Of a stretch of DNA of 24,050 nucleotides, positions 7,854 through 15,364 are shown piece by piece (position 1 is the first letter of the stretch; each line of letters starts with the position of its first letter). The position numbers and the translations under genes are program-made. Origin of the DNA: Candidatus Colicola coprequi (GTDB lineage: Bacteria > Bacteroidota > Bacteroidia > Bacteroidales > Paludibacteraceae); assembly GCA_018065765.1 (NCBI GenBank), contig JAGHSR010000108.1, forward strand, positions 1 through 24,050, written 5' to 3'. The notes under the pieces were generated by a model. The model saw only the letters and a program-made list of their open reading frames with translations, had not been told where the DNA came from and searched no databases.

Positions 7854-8918
7854 ATGAATTTACTTTCGTTAGACTCCAGATTTTCATCGTATTCCTCCCA
7901 CGAGCGGTTTGTGTTGGCAGATAATCATTTGTTGCCTTTGTATCCCGATTTGCTCTCTCAACTCAAAGCGTTAGCACCCGGAGGAGTGTTGTTGATGGAT
8001 GCGGACGAAAATATAAAAAACATCGATTCCATCGGGAAAATATGGCAGTTTCTATTGTCGCGTAATGCCACGCGACATGCCGTTCTCATTTGTATTGGGG
8101 GAGGTGTCATATCAGATATGGGAGGTTTTGCTGCGGCCACCTACAAACGCGGCATTGCTTATGTCAACATTCCCACCACCTTACTCGCAATGGTGGATGC
8201 ATCCTCCGGTGGTAAGACAGCCATTGATTTTCCTGCTGAAGATGGTGTGATATACAAGAATAGTGTGGGGGTGTTTTACCCGCCTATTGATACCATCATG
8301 TTGCCCGATTGGCTGGATACACTGCCCACTCAGCAGTTTTTGTCCGGTTACGCGGAACTTATCAAGACTTTGTTGCTTGACTGCGAAAGCACTTTTCTCA
8401 AGTCGCTGTCCTGCTTGGAGAACTACATGGAATCTACTGCCAATGTCTCTGAAGTTTTTCATCTGGCAAAACATGCTCTTGCTGTCAAACGATCTATTGT
8501 AACAGAGGATCCTTTCGAACAAGGCAAGCGCAAAGTGTTGAATTTGGGGCACACCATCGGACACGCCTTGGAGGAAATGAGCCTGACCGAACAACACCCC
8601 ATTGCACACGGCTATGCCGTTATGTATGGTCTGATAGGAGCTCTCTATCTGAGTGTAACCCTGCTAGGTATGAATCGCAAGCCCTTGCAACTGCTTACCT
8701 CAGTTATGCTCCGCTATTATGGACGCCCGCAATGCACATGCAAAGATATGTACGGCCTGCTTGCGTGTATGCGAAATGACAAGAAGAACAGCCTTGATCT
8801 CAACGGCCATCTGCAAATCCGTTTTACCTTGTTGACACAGATAGGAACCCCGGTTCCGGACCATATCGTGCTGGACGACCAAATCGTGCAGGCTGTCGAA
8901 TATATCAATTCCTTATAA
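7854..8918 (+). CDS. aroB: 3-dehydroquinate synthase
   Basis: This 354-residue enzyme is the second of the shikimate pathway. It converts DAHP to 3-dehydroquinate with NAD+ and a divalent metal in the cytoplasm. Family motifs are the glycine-rich NAD site GGGVISDMGGF, the phosphate/NAD loop SSGGKTAID, GYAELIKT with a metal-ligand Glu, and LGHTIGHALE with metal-binding His. The frame is open from a TTG at 7830, but that codon lies inside the promoter -7 box, so I place the start at the ATG at 7854 (MNLLSLDSRF). Length is usual for bacterial AroB. The secreted-protein gene starts 22 bases downstream and may share the transcript. No other aro genes are nearby. Confidence 0.95.
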   Translation: MNLLSLDSRFSSYSSHERFVLADNHLLPLYPDLLSQLKALAPGGVLLMDADENIKNIDSIGKIWQFLLSRNATRHAVLICIGGGVISDMGGFAAATYKRGIAYVNIPTTLLAMVDASSGGKTAIDFPAEDGVIYKNSVGVFYPPIDTIMLPDWLDTLPTQQFLSGYAELIKTLLLDCESTFLKSLSCLENYMESTANVSEVFHLAKHALAVKRSIVTEDPFEQGKRKVLNLGHTIGHALEEMSLTEQHPIAHGYAVMYGLIGALYLSVTLLGMNRKPLQLLTSVMLRYYGRPQCTCKDMYGLLACMRNDKKNSLDLNGHLQIRFTLLTQIGTPVPDHIVLDDQIVQAVEYINSL

Positions 8919-8940
8919 GGGCCTTCTTTAAACAATAATT

Positions 8941-10902
8941 ATGACGATAAAACGCATTTCAACACTTGTTTTGTTCCTAATCAGCGTGCTCTGCCTACAT
9001 GCCGGAATGACTACGTACACATTTACTTCCGCCACTTGGACAAGCCGTGTGGGAACGGATAAAACAGATCTAAAAACAGATGGTTGGATTAGTCAAAAAG
9101 ATGCTTTCGGGTACGAGAGCAGTACCAACCCCAATTTTCAGACGGGTGCCAAGGTGACATCTGCTTATTCGGGGGCAGGCGCTACATCTGTTCGCAGTTT
9201 TACATCCGTTCGCCGTTTGACATTCAACTATGCCACTACCACCAAAGGAGCTGGTTCTATTCGTGTGCAGGTGGGGAACAATGAACCGATTGATTCGGTA
9301 CTGAGTATATCCACCGCCAACCATGATATTACGATTGTTTTGCCTGAACAGCAAACGGGAAACATATCCTTCTCGGTCGTATGTACTAAAAATTCGATTT
9401 ATCTCTCATCTGTCACCATCCGTGCCGAAGAGGGAGGAGGCGGAGAGTTCCTCCGTTCCCGTTTTGAACTAGTTACCGATGTGAAACAATTGCAGGATTC
9501 CGACCAAATCATCATTGGCGTGAAAAAAGAAGGCGTACCCTATATCATGGGGTACTTCGACGAAACGGTCAGCCAAAATAATATTCATGCCATCAAGGGA
9601 GTCTATACACCGGACAGAACGTCGATAGGAACCAATGATGAGGCTATCTATACACTTCACCGGACTACGCTCAATGGGCAAACGGCATGGATTATTCAAG
9701 ATGAAATCCGCTACGAGGAGGCATATTTGGTGGCAAATGGCGGTCGTACCAAAAACAAACTTGCCCTGTGGACTTCTGTTTATGACGGCGGTACGTATGG
9801 CAATTATGGCTATTGGTCTATATCGGTTCAACCGGATGGAACAGCCACCATTATGAATTTGGGCAATTCATTGGGTAAGTATCTCCAGTACAACGCATCC
9901 AATTCGCCCACTTTGTTTGCCTGCTATCAGACCGAAGGCTCGCAAACACCTGTGTGTATCTATCGTGAGACAGCTCCTATTGCTTCCGATTCGGCTGTCA
10001 TTATAGCCCCATTGGTTCAGTTCGGTACCATTGTTATGAACGGAGAAACAACAGGTAGCAAAACCATCACCGTTAATGCCAATCGCTTGAGCGAAGATAT
10101 ACATGCTTACATCAAGGGTAGGTCGTCTATTTTCTCGGTTTCATCGGAACTTTTAGACCGTGATGGCGACAACCTGACTCTTTCTTACAAGGTTAAGAAC
10201 CCCGGCAAGTATTGCGATACATTGGTGCTGGAGAGCGGAATGGTAAGGATGGAAGTTTCGGTACTGCTAACCGCCATTCAGCCCATAAAGATAGCAGAGG
10301 CTGTTGCTATGCCGGACTATGCCACCGCTTATCTGCAACCTGTGGTGGTTACCAAGAAATTTGATACCTACATTTTTGTGCGGGATGAAACAGGATCTAT
10401 GCTGATTTATGATAATGGCGACGGGGCTTCCGGTAAACGCTATGGGGCAGATGTGAAGACAGGGGATGTGCTGACGGGAGTGGTGGGACGGTTTAGTAAT
10501 TATTATGGTGTACCCGAGTTAGCCCCCTATAACGCTTTTTCCATACAAAGCCATGGGATGTGTGAACCGGAAACTGTCGTGACGATTGACTCGGCTGACG
10601 TATGCCGCTATGTGCGCCTGACACAAGTAACCATAGATGAAAACAATCGACTGAATGGCGTCTCTTGCGTGGATAAATTTAATGCAGGTATCACCCCCGA
10701 CAGGGTTTGTACCTTGGACGCAATAGTGATGATATCGTGGGATGAACTGCAGCTATGGGTGGTTCGCCAGAAATACGAAGAAACATCCCTGGAACAAACA
10801 AACGCAACGGATGATGCGCCTGCCTATAACCTGTTGGGAATACCTATTAATCAGACCTATCGGGGAGTGGTGATTAGTAACGGAAAGAAACACTTGCAAT
10901 AA
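8941..10902 (+). CDS. Large secreted modular surface protein with OB-fold-like domain and sorting-type C-terminus
   Basis: This is a 653-residue protein with a signal peptide (about 1-22, ending LCLHAG). I read four modules. A beta-rich jelly-roll-like region spans about 25-165 (TYTFTSATW at its start). A second beta module from about 170 to 345 begins FELVTDVKQLQDSDQIIIG, a lead-in common in Bacteroidales surface proteins. An Ig-like stretch spans about 350-450. A domain from about 455 to 600, with TYIFVRDETGSMLIYDNG and TGDVLTGVVGRFSNYYGVPEL, fits the OB-fold-like repeats of secreted Bacteroidota proteins. The end (AYNLLGIPIN then YRGVVISNGKKHLQ) resembles the short C-terminal tails of proteins that may use type IX secretion; the T9SS genes lie in this same window. 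There are no catalytic motifs that I recognise. Substrate binding or adhesion is a guess. Confidence 0.75.
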   Translation: MTIKRISTLVLFLISVLCLHAGMTTYTFTSATWTSRVGTDKTDLKTDGWISQKDAFGYESSTNPNFQTGAKVTSAYSGAGATSVRSFTSVRRLTFNYATTTKGAGSIRVQVGNNEPIDSVLSISTANHDITIVLPEQQTGNISFSVVCTKNSIYLSSVTIRAEEGGGGEFLRSRFELVTDVKQLQDSDQIIIGVKKEGVPYIMGYFDETVSQNNIHAIKGVYTPDRTSIGTNDEAIYTLHRTTLNGQTAWIIQDEIRYEEAYLVANGGRTKNKLALWTSVYDGGTYGNYGYWSISVQPDGTATIMNLGNSLGKYLQYNASNSPTLFACYQTEGSQTPVCIYRETAPIASDSAVIIAPLVQFGTIVMNGETTGSKTITVNANRLSEDIHAYIKGRSSIFSVSSELLDRDGDNLTLSYKVKNPGKYCDTLVLESGMVRMEVSVLLTAIQPIKIAEAVAMPDYATAYLQPVVVTKKFDTYIFVRDETGSMLIYDNGDGASGKRYGADVKTGDVLTGVVGRFSNYYGVPELAPYNAFSIQSHGMCEPETVVTIDSADVCRYVRLTQVTIDENNRLNGVSCVDKFNAGITPDRVCTLDAIVMISWDELQLWVVRQKYEETSLEQTNATDDAPAYNLLGIPINQTYRGVVISNGKKHLQ

Positions 10903-10907
10903 AGAGC

Positions 10908-10941
10908 AAAGAAAGCGGCAATGAATATTGTCGCTTTCTTT
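10908..10941. terminator. Bidirectional rho-independent terminator
   Basis: A 10-bp perfect stem (AAAGAAAGCG 10908-10917 with CGCTTTCTTT 10932-10941) continues, after one mismatch, into CAAT/ATTG around a GAAT loop. T-rich sequence follows on the + strand, and the A-rich left arm gives a T-rich tail on the - strand. It begins 6 bases after the secreted-protein stop and lies just beyond the 3' end of the convergent tRNA-Leu, so it can stop both transcripts. Confidence 0.85.
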
Positions 10942-10952
10942 TGTTCCTGTCG

Positions 10953-11038
10953 TACCGCGAGCCGGGGTCGAACCGGCACGTCCATTGCTGGACACAAGAT
11001 TTTAAGTCTTGGGTGTCTACCTATTCCACCATCGCGGC
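10953..11038 (-). tRNA. tRNA-Leu (anticodon UAA)
   Basis: The 86-nt minus-strand sequence folds as a class II tRNA. The acceptor stem is GCCGCGA with TCGCGGT, including the G1-U72 pair also seen in E. coli tRNA-Leu(UAA), with discriminator A73. The D arm begins TGGTGGAATAGGTAGACAC. The anticodon stem CAAGA/TCTTG encloses the loop CTTAAAA (anticodon TAA). A variable arm TGTCC-AGCAA-TGGACG is present, and the T arm is GCCGG-TTCGACC-CCGGC. CCA is not encoded. The promoter is at 11058-11089. Leucine identity is supported by the long variable arm, A73 and anticodon. Confidence 0.96.
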
Positions 11039-11057
11039 GCTAACTCAATAGACGGCG

Positions 11058-11089
11058 CAAAGGTACTGCTTTTTTTTGGACTGACCAAA
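11058..11089 (-). promoter_or_regulatory. Promoter of tRNA-Leu(UAA)
   Basis: On the minus strand TTTG (11089-11086) is separated by exactly 20 bases from TACCTTTG (11065-11058). The -7 box ends 19 bases upstream of the tRNA 5' end. Confidence 0.8.
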
Positions 11090-11115
11090 AAGAAACGAAA
11101 AAATCTCAAAAAAAT

Positions 11116-11147
11116 CTTGCAAGGCTGTCTGTTTTTTTGTACCTTTG
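11116..11147 (+). promoter_or_regulatory. Promoter of the exported Ntn-hydrolase gene
   Basis: CTTG (11116-11119), 20-base spacer, then TACCTTTG (11140-11147). The ATG at 11171 lies 23 bases beyond the -7 element, which excludes the much longer open frame that begins inside the tRNA gene. Confidence 0.75.
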
Positions 11148-11170
11148 CAGCCAAAAGAATTTTTTGCACC

Positions 11171-12418
11171 ATGAAAAAATCACTCCTTTCTTTCATTTTT
11201 ATTATCTGTGCTACAACTTCATTTGCCTGCACGTCGCTTATCATCAGCGGTCGCGCTACTGCCGATGGCCGTCCTGTAATGCTCAAACACCGTGATACAG
11301 GTACACTTGACAATCGTATCGACTATTTTGCTCATACCGACTCAACGCTTGCCTTCATAGGGCTGGTCAATGTTCCCGATACCGATGGTAGTGTGTGGAC
11401 AGGAACCAACGAAGCGGGCTTCAGTATTATGAATACGGCATCCTACAACCTACGGCGCGATACACTCAACTGCCCTATGGATCAAGAGGGCGTAATCATG
11501 CGTTTGGCGTTGCAGTCATGTCGAACAACGGCAGATTTTGAGTCTATGCTCACTCGTCTGCTTACTCCGGATCATAACGGTTATGTCAAGCCGCTTGGTG
11601 TGGAAGCTAATTTTGGTGTGATTGATGCTGCCGGTGGAGCGGCATACTACGAGGTTAATAATTTTGAGTGGACTAAGTTTGATGTCAATAAGGAACCTGC
11701 CGGCTACCGTGTGGTAACCAATTTCTCTTTTTCCGGCCGTGAAAACGAGGGTATGGGATACGAGCGCTATCAAACTGCTTCTGCAGTCATGAGAGAGAAT
11801 CCATCGCTGCTGGCTCAAGGTCTGGACCATCGTTTTCTCTTTGATTCGCTTTCACGTAGTTATCGACACGAAGTTATGGGCGTGAACTACAACGCCACCA
11901 ATGCTCCTCGCATGGCACCGGATATGAATTTTATCCCGCGTAGAATGACATCTGCTTCCATCGTTATTGAAGGTGTTCGGCCGGGTGAAAATCCATTGCA
12001 TACTGTCATGTGGACACTACTGGGCTATCCTGCTTGCACTATGGCACTACCCTTGATGGTGGGTGAAGAGAATATCCTGCCTGCATGCGTGCAGGCTGCG
12101 GCGCAGAATGGCGGACACAGTCCACTTGGTGATGCCGCTATGCGTATCAAGAACCAATATGTTTTCTCGTTGCATAATCTTGGTGGTAATTCGTCTAAAT
12201 ATTTCTCCACCGAAGTGCTGTTTCGAGGTGTAGAAGGCAAGCCTTCCATTCTCAGTTGTGCTCGTCAGGCAGATGTGGCTGTCTATCGTTCTTTCCATCA
12301 TATCTTCACCGGCTGGCGCGATGGTAAGATGCACGATGCACGTTTTTGGCAACGCTACCGGCAAATGACACACCATTGGTTCGATTTTTATCAATCCGCC
12401 TACCAGGATTATTTGTAG
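11171..12418 (+). CDS. Exported Ntn-hydrolase, acyl-CoA:6-APA acyltransferase / C45 peptidase-like (choloylglycine hydrolase superfamily)
   Basis: This is a 415-residue protein. The signal peptide (MKKSLLSFIF to SFA) ends directly before Cys20. The sequence from there (CTSLIISGRATADG, LKHRDTG) matches the start of the mature AAT/C45 family, in which an N-terminal Cys is the nucleophile. Signal peptidase cleavage alone would expose the active residue. Other family-like segments are GTNEAGFSIMNTASYNL and EANFGVIDAAGGAAYYEVNN. It should hydrolyse or transfer an amide-linked acyl group in the periplasm or outside the cell; possible substrates are N-acyl amino acids, peptides or bile-salt-like amides, and the sequence does not decide. 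The upstream in-frame extension to 11009 runs through the promoter and tRNA and is not used. Confidence 0.85.
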   Translation: MKKSLLSFIFIICATTSFACTSLIISGRATADGRPVMLKHRDTGTLDNRIDYFAHTDSTLAFIGLVNVPDTDGSVWTGTNEAGFSIMNTASYNLRRDTLNCPMDQEGVIMRLALQSCRTTADFESMLTRLLTPDHNGYVKPLGVEANFGVIDAAGGAAYYEVNNFEWTKFDVNKEPAGYRVVTNFSFSGRENEGMGYERYQTASAVMRENPSLLAQGLDHRFLFDSLSRSYRHEVMGVNYNATNAPRMAPDMNFIPRRMTSASIVIEGVRPGENPLHTVMWTLLGYPACTMALPLMVGEENILPACVQAAAQNGGHSPLGDAAMRIKNQYVFSLHNLGGNSSKYFSTEVLFRGVEGKPSILSCARQADVAVYRSFHHIFTGWRDGKMHDARFWQRYRQMTHHWFDFYQSAYQDYL

Positions 12419-12468
12419 TGTCATATCTAAAGCTATACAAAACAATCTATTGTTTGGCTTATAAAGCC

Positions 12469-12501
12469 GACTCTCTCTCGACTCTCTCTCGACCCTCTCT
12501 C
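12469..12501. repeat. Three tandem 11-bp repeats, GAC[T/C]CTCTCTC
   Basis: Units at 12469-12479 and 12480-12490 are identical (GACTCTCTCTC), and 12491-12501 differs by one base (GACCCTCTCTC). A fourth unit begins GAC and breaks off. A run of eight G follows at 12513-12520. The block is between the hydrolase stop and the rfbC promoter and encodes nothing. Confidence 0.85.
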
Positions 12502-12562
12502 GACACTTGACAGGGGGGGGTGTGGCTTTTCCTTGACTTTTTGACACAATTCAAAAGGGAAG

Positions 12563-12596
12563 AAAGTGTGACTGTTTTGACACACTTTTGTTTTTT
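12563..12596 (+). terminator. Probable rho-independent terminator
   Basis: AAAGTGTG (12563-12570) pairs perfectly with CACACTTT (12581-12588) around a 10-base loop. The sequence downstream is TGTTTTTTT. It lies 145 bases after the hydrolase stop and upstream of the rfbC promoter, so it would separate the two units. The stem is only 8 bp and AT-rich at its base. Confidence 0.6.
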
Positions 12597-12606
12597 TGTC
12601 AAAAAA

Positions 12607-12638
12607 TTTGTATAATCACGAAAAATATTGTAATTTTG
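12607..12638 (+). promoter_or_regulatory. Promoter of the rfbC-rfbD-epimerase operon
   Basis: TTTG (12607-12610), 20-base spacer, TAATTTTG (12631-12638). The predicted transcript starts near 12645. Its 5' leader can form a small hairpin, GGGTGT 12653-12658 with ACACCC 12675-12680, ahead of rfbC. Confidence 0.75.
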
Positions 12639-12696
12639 CCACGAAAAACAAAGGGTGTCAAAGAAATGATTAGAACACCCATAAATGGTAAGTTCA

Positions 12697-13245
12697 ATGA
12701 ATATTATTACTACTCCCATAGAGGGATTATTGGTGATTGAACCCAAAGTGTATGAGGATGCACGGGGGTACTTTGTGGAAACGTACAACGAACAACGCTA
12801 TCGTGAGGCAGGTATCACGGCACAGTTTGTGCAGGATAATCAGTCATGCTCATGCTACGGTGTGGTGCGTGGTTTGCATTTTCAGCGTCCACCCTACACG
12901 CAGGCCAAACTGGTCACTTGCACCGAAGGTTGCGTACTGGACGTGGCTGTGGATTTGCGTAAGCAGAGTCCAACATTTGGACAGTGGTTCGCTGTGGAAC
13001 TATCGGCAGACAACCATCGCCAATTCTTTATTCCTCGCGGCTTCGCGCATGGATTTAGTGTGCTGAGTGAGAAAGCTGTTTTCTCTTACAAGTGTGACAA
13101 CCTGTATCATCCTGAGTCAGATGGTGGCGTTCTGCTGACAGATCCGGATATAGCCATCGATTGGCAAATTCCTGCTGATAAGATGATACGCAGTGACAAA
13201 GACTGCCATCATCCCCTGCTTCGTGACCTTGATAATCCTTTTTAA
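12697..13245 (+). CDS. rfbC: dTDP-4-dehydrorhamnose 3,5-epimerase
   Basis: This 182-residue cupin enzyme of the RmlC family epimerises C3 and C5 of dTDP-4-keto-6-deoxyglucose in dTDP-L-rhamnose synthesis. Signature segments are DARGYFVETYN near the start, the catalytic His61 in RGLHFQ, FIPRGFAHGF, the YKCDNLYHPESDGG stretch with the active-site Tyr region, and the SDKD near the end. An in-frame ATG at 12685 would add four residues. I favour 12697 because MNIITTPIEG is the family's normal start and GGTAAG lies just upstream. It is followed by rfbD after 11 bases. rfbA and rfbB are not in this window. Confidence 0.93.
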   Translation: MNIITTPIEGLLVIEPKVYEDARGYFVETYNEQRYREAGITAQFVQDNQSCSCYGVVRGLHFQRPPYTQAKLVTCTEGCVLDVAVDLRKQSPTFGQWFAVELSADNHRQFFIPRGFAHGFSVLSEKAVFSYKCDNLYHPESDGGVLLTDPDIAIDWQIPADKMIRSDKDCHHPLLRDLDNPF

Positions 13246-13256
13246 GAACTGACAAC

Positions 13257-14141
13257 ATGAATATACTCATTACAGGTGCTAACGGCCAACTCGGTACGGA
13301 GATGCGACTGCTCAGTCTCTCGCATCCGCAACATCAATACTTTTTTGCCGATGTCATGGCTGTGGATAATACGCCAACTTATTCGTTGGACATTACCGAT
13401 GAAGCCGCAGTCGCCGCTTTGGTGAACGAACAACATATAGACTGTATCGTCAATTGTGCTGCTTACACCAATGTGGATCGTGCTGAGGACGATGAACCTA
13501 CTGCACTTCGCATCAATGCCGATGGTGTGGCGTGTTTGGCTAAGGCAGCGGCTCAGTATGGTGCTCGTATTGTACATATCTCCACCGACTATGTCTTCTC
13601 CGGTGATGAGCACCAGCCTTGCCGTGAAACCGACCCGGTGGCACCACGTACAGCCTACGGCAGAACCAAACTGCAGGGAGAGCAAGTCTTGCAAACCATT
13701 TGCCAGGATGCTATCATCATTCGTACCGCATGGTTGTACTCTCCATTTGGTAATAACTTCGTCAAAACCATGCTTCGTCTCTCTCAGGACCATTCGACGC
13801 TGCGTGTGGTGTTTGACCAGATAGGTACACCTACGTATGCGGCAGATTTGGCTACGGCTATTTTTGCTGCTGTTGAGTCAGAGCAATGGCATGCAGGTAT
13901 CTACCATTTCACCAACGAGGGTGTATGCTCGTGGTTTGACTTTACTCACGAGATTATGCGCCAAGCGGGCAAACAGGTTGCAGTGCAACCTATCTTGTCC
14001 TCCGAATACGCTTATCGCACCCCTCGTCCCCACTACTCCGTGCTGGATAAAGCCAAAATCAAAGCCACTTTTGGGATAGAAATTCCTCACTGGACGGAGT
14101 CGTTGCAAAAGTGTTTGCAGCGTCTAAACGAAATGGAATAG
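13257..14141 (+). CDS. rfbD: dTDP-4-dehydrorhamnose reductase
   Basis: This 294-residue SDR of the RmlD family carries out the last step of dTDP-L-rhamnose synthesis, the NAD(P)H reduction of dTDP-4-keto-L-rhamnose. Motifs are the nucleotide loop GANGQLG (7-13), NCAAYTNVDRAE, STDYVFSG with Thr110, and the catalytic Tyr134-xxx-Lys138 (YGRTK). The length is normal. It lies 11 bases after rfbC and 7 bases before the dipeptide epimerase gene, so the three are most likely one transcript. The product would feed surface polysaccharide or glycoprotein glycan. Confidence 0.94.
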   Translation: MNILITGANGQLGTEMRLLSLSHPQHQYFFADVMAVDNTPTYSLDITDEAAVAALVNEQHIDCIVNCAAYTNVDRAEDDEPTALRINADGVACLAKAAAQYGARIVHISTDYVFSGDEHQPCRETDPVAPRTAYGRTKLQGEQVLQTICQDAIIIRTAWLYSPFGNNFVKTMLRLSQDHSTLRVVFDQIGTPTYAADLATAIFAAVESEQWHAGIYHFTNEGVCSWFDFTHEIMRQAGKQVAVQPILSSEYAYRTPRPHYSVLDKAKIKATFGIEIPHWTESLQKCLQRLNEME

Positions 14142-14148
14142 AATTTGT

Positions 14149-15300
14149 ATGTTACGAAGCGAATTTATTAAACGCAGTTTGGCGGGAGTAACTGCTTTGG
14201 TTCTTGCCCCCAATCTCTTGTTGGAAGCAACCGAAAGGAAGTCTGTTAGCAAATCTAAGAAACACACTTCGCATTCCGGGAAGATGACACTCTCGTGGTA
14301 CAAGTACGACCTCTCTCTGGCGCACACGTTCACGGTGGCATCGTACTCGCGAACCACTACGCCTACTGTACAGGTTTGTCTGTCATACGATGGGTTGGTA
14401 GGTTATGGTGAAGCATCCATGCCCCCCTATCTTGGTCACACGCAAGATTCCGTTTGTGCCTTTCTAAGTAAGGTTGATTTATCCGGATTCTCCGACCCTA
14501 CAGAAATTGACGAAGTTCTTACCTATGTCGATTCGCTTTCCGAAGGTGACGCTCCTGCCAAGGCAGCCATTGATATTGCCCTTCACGACCTCGTAGGCAA
14601 AATAACAGGCACTCCACTATATCGAATGCTTGGTTTGAGTGCCGGCAAAGCACCTGCCACCTCTTTTACTATTGGTATTGATGCACCGGATGTAGTGCGA
14701 GAGAAGACGCGTGAGGCGTTGGGCAAATACCGTATTCTCAAAGTGAAAGTAGGGCGCGATACTGACCGCGAGATGATACAAGCTATTCGCTCGGTTACAG
14801 ACCTTCCGCTTGTTGTAGATGCTAACCAAGGTTGGCGCAATCGAGAACAAGCACTTGACATGCTCCATTGGCTACACGAGCAAGGGGTACTAATGGCAGA
14901 ACAACCTATGCCCATTGATCGCTTGGACGACATAGCTTGGCTTACGGAGCGTAGTCCGATGCCTATTTTTGCTGACGAGAGCGTGCAGCGTCTTCGCGAT
15001 ATCAAGCGGATAAAAGGTGTTTTTTCGGGCATCAATATAAAACTAATGAAATGTACGGGTATTCGCGAAGCGTGGCGTATGATCAACTATGCGCGTGCAG
15101 AAGGCATGCGAGTGATGATTGGGTGTATGACCGAGACATCCTGTGCTGTCACAGCAGCCGCACATCTTTCTCCGGCTGTTGACTTTGCTGACCTTGATGG
15201 CAACCTACTCATTACCAACGATTTGTATCGAGGTGTTACACTCAACGATGGTAAACTCGTTTTACCAATCGGTCCTGGACTGGGGCTTACAAAACTATAA
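14149..15300 (+). CDS. Dipeptide epimerase (enolase superfamily, L-Ala-D/L-Glu epimerase-like), probably exported
   Basis: This 383-residue protein belongs to the muconate-lactonising / mandelate racemase branch of the enolase superfamily. The full catalytic set of the Ala-Glu epimerase group is present: the KxK motif Lys198/Lys200 (LKVKVG), metal ligands Asp224 (DANQGW), Glu251 (EQPMP) and Asp276 (DES), the second base Lys298 (NIKLMK), and the substrate-specific DLDGN around 348-351. Known members epimerise L-Ala-D-Glu from peptidoglycan turnover, or other dipeptides. The first 30 residues (KRSLAGVTALVLAPNLLL) look like a signal or anchor, with an arrangement like a Tat leader but without a twin arginine. 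The catalytic domain starts near residue 45. Location in the periplasm is inferred. The gene sits 7 bases after rfbD. Confidence 0.88.
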   Translation: MLRSEFIKRSLAGVTALVLAPNLLLEATERKSVSKSKKHTSHSGKMTLSWYKYDLSLAHTFTVASYSRTTTPTVQVCLSYDGLVGYGEASMPPYLGHTQDSVCAFLSKVDLSGFSDPTEIDEVLTYVDSLSEGDAPAKAAIDIALHDLVGKITGTPLYRMLGLSAGKAPATSFTIGIDAPDVVREKTREALGKYRILKVKVGRDTDREMIQAIRSVTDLPLVVDANQGWRNREQALDMLHWLHEQGVLMAEQPMPIDRLDDIAWLTERSPMPIFADESVQRLRDIKRIKGVFSGINIKLMKCTGIREAWRMINYARAEGMRVMIGCMTETSCAVTAAAHLSPAVDFADLDGNLLITNDLYRGVTLNDGKLVLPIGPGLGLTKL

Positions 15301-15302
15301 CC

Positions 15303-15347
15303 AATAAAAATACCGCTCTCAATCATCTTTAGAGCGGTATTTTTATT
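15303..15347. terminator. Strong bidirectional terminator between epimerase and thrS
   Basis: A perfect 17-bp inverted repeat, AATAAAAATACCGCTCT (15303-15319) with its exact complement (15331-15347), surrounds an 11-base loop. The GC-rich top and A/T-rich base give a U tract for transcripts from either side. It lies 3 bases after the epimerase stop and 17 bases from the thrS stop, so it ends both convergent genes. Confidence 0.93.
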
Positions 15348-15364
15348 TACGGAACCAAGAACTC

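Noticed and set aside
10753..10995. 80-codon minus-strand frame beginning SSNGRAGSTPARG
   Set aside because: It is a translation through the tRNA-Leu gene and the 3' end of the secreted-protein gene; the peptide is a known artefact of translated tRNA sequence.
11009..11170. In-frame N-terminal extension of the Ntn-hydrolase
   Set aside because: It runs through the tRNA gene on the other strand and the gene's own promoter; the signal peptide begins at 11171.
12469..12501. CRISPR-like repeats
   Set aside because: The units are 11 bp, directly adjoining with no spacers.
12047..12547. 166-codon minus-strand frame over the end of the hydrolase gene and the repeats
   Set aside because: Most of it is antisense to the hydrolase and its start lies in simple repeats; no family resemblance.
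13242..13793. 183-codon minus-strand frame opposite rfbD
   Set aside because: Shadow of rfbD, with no recognisable domain and no promoter.
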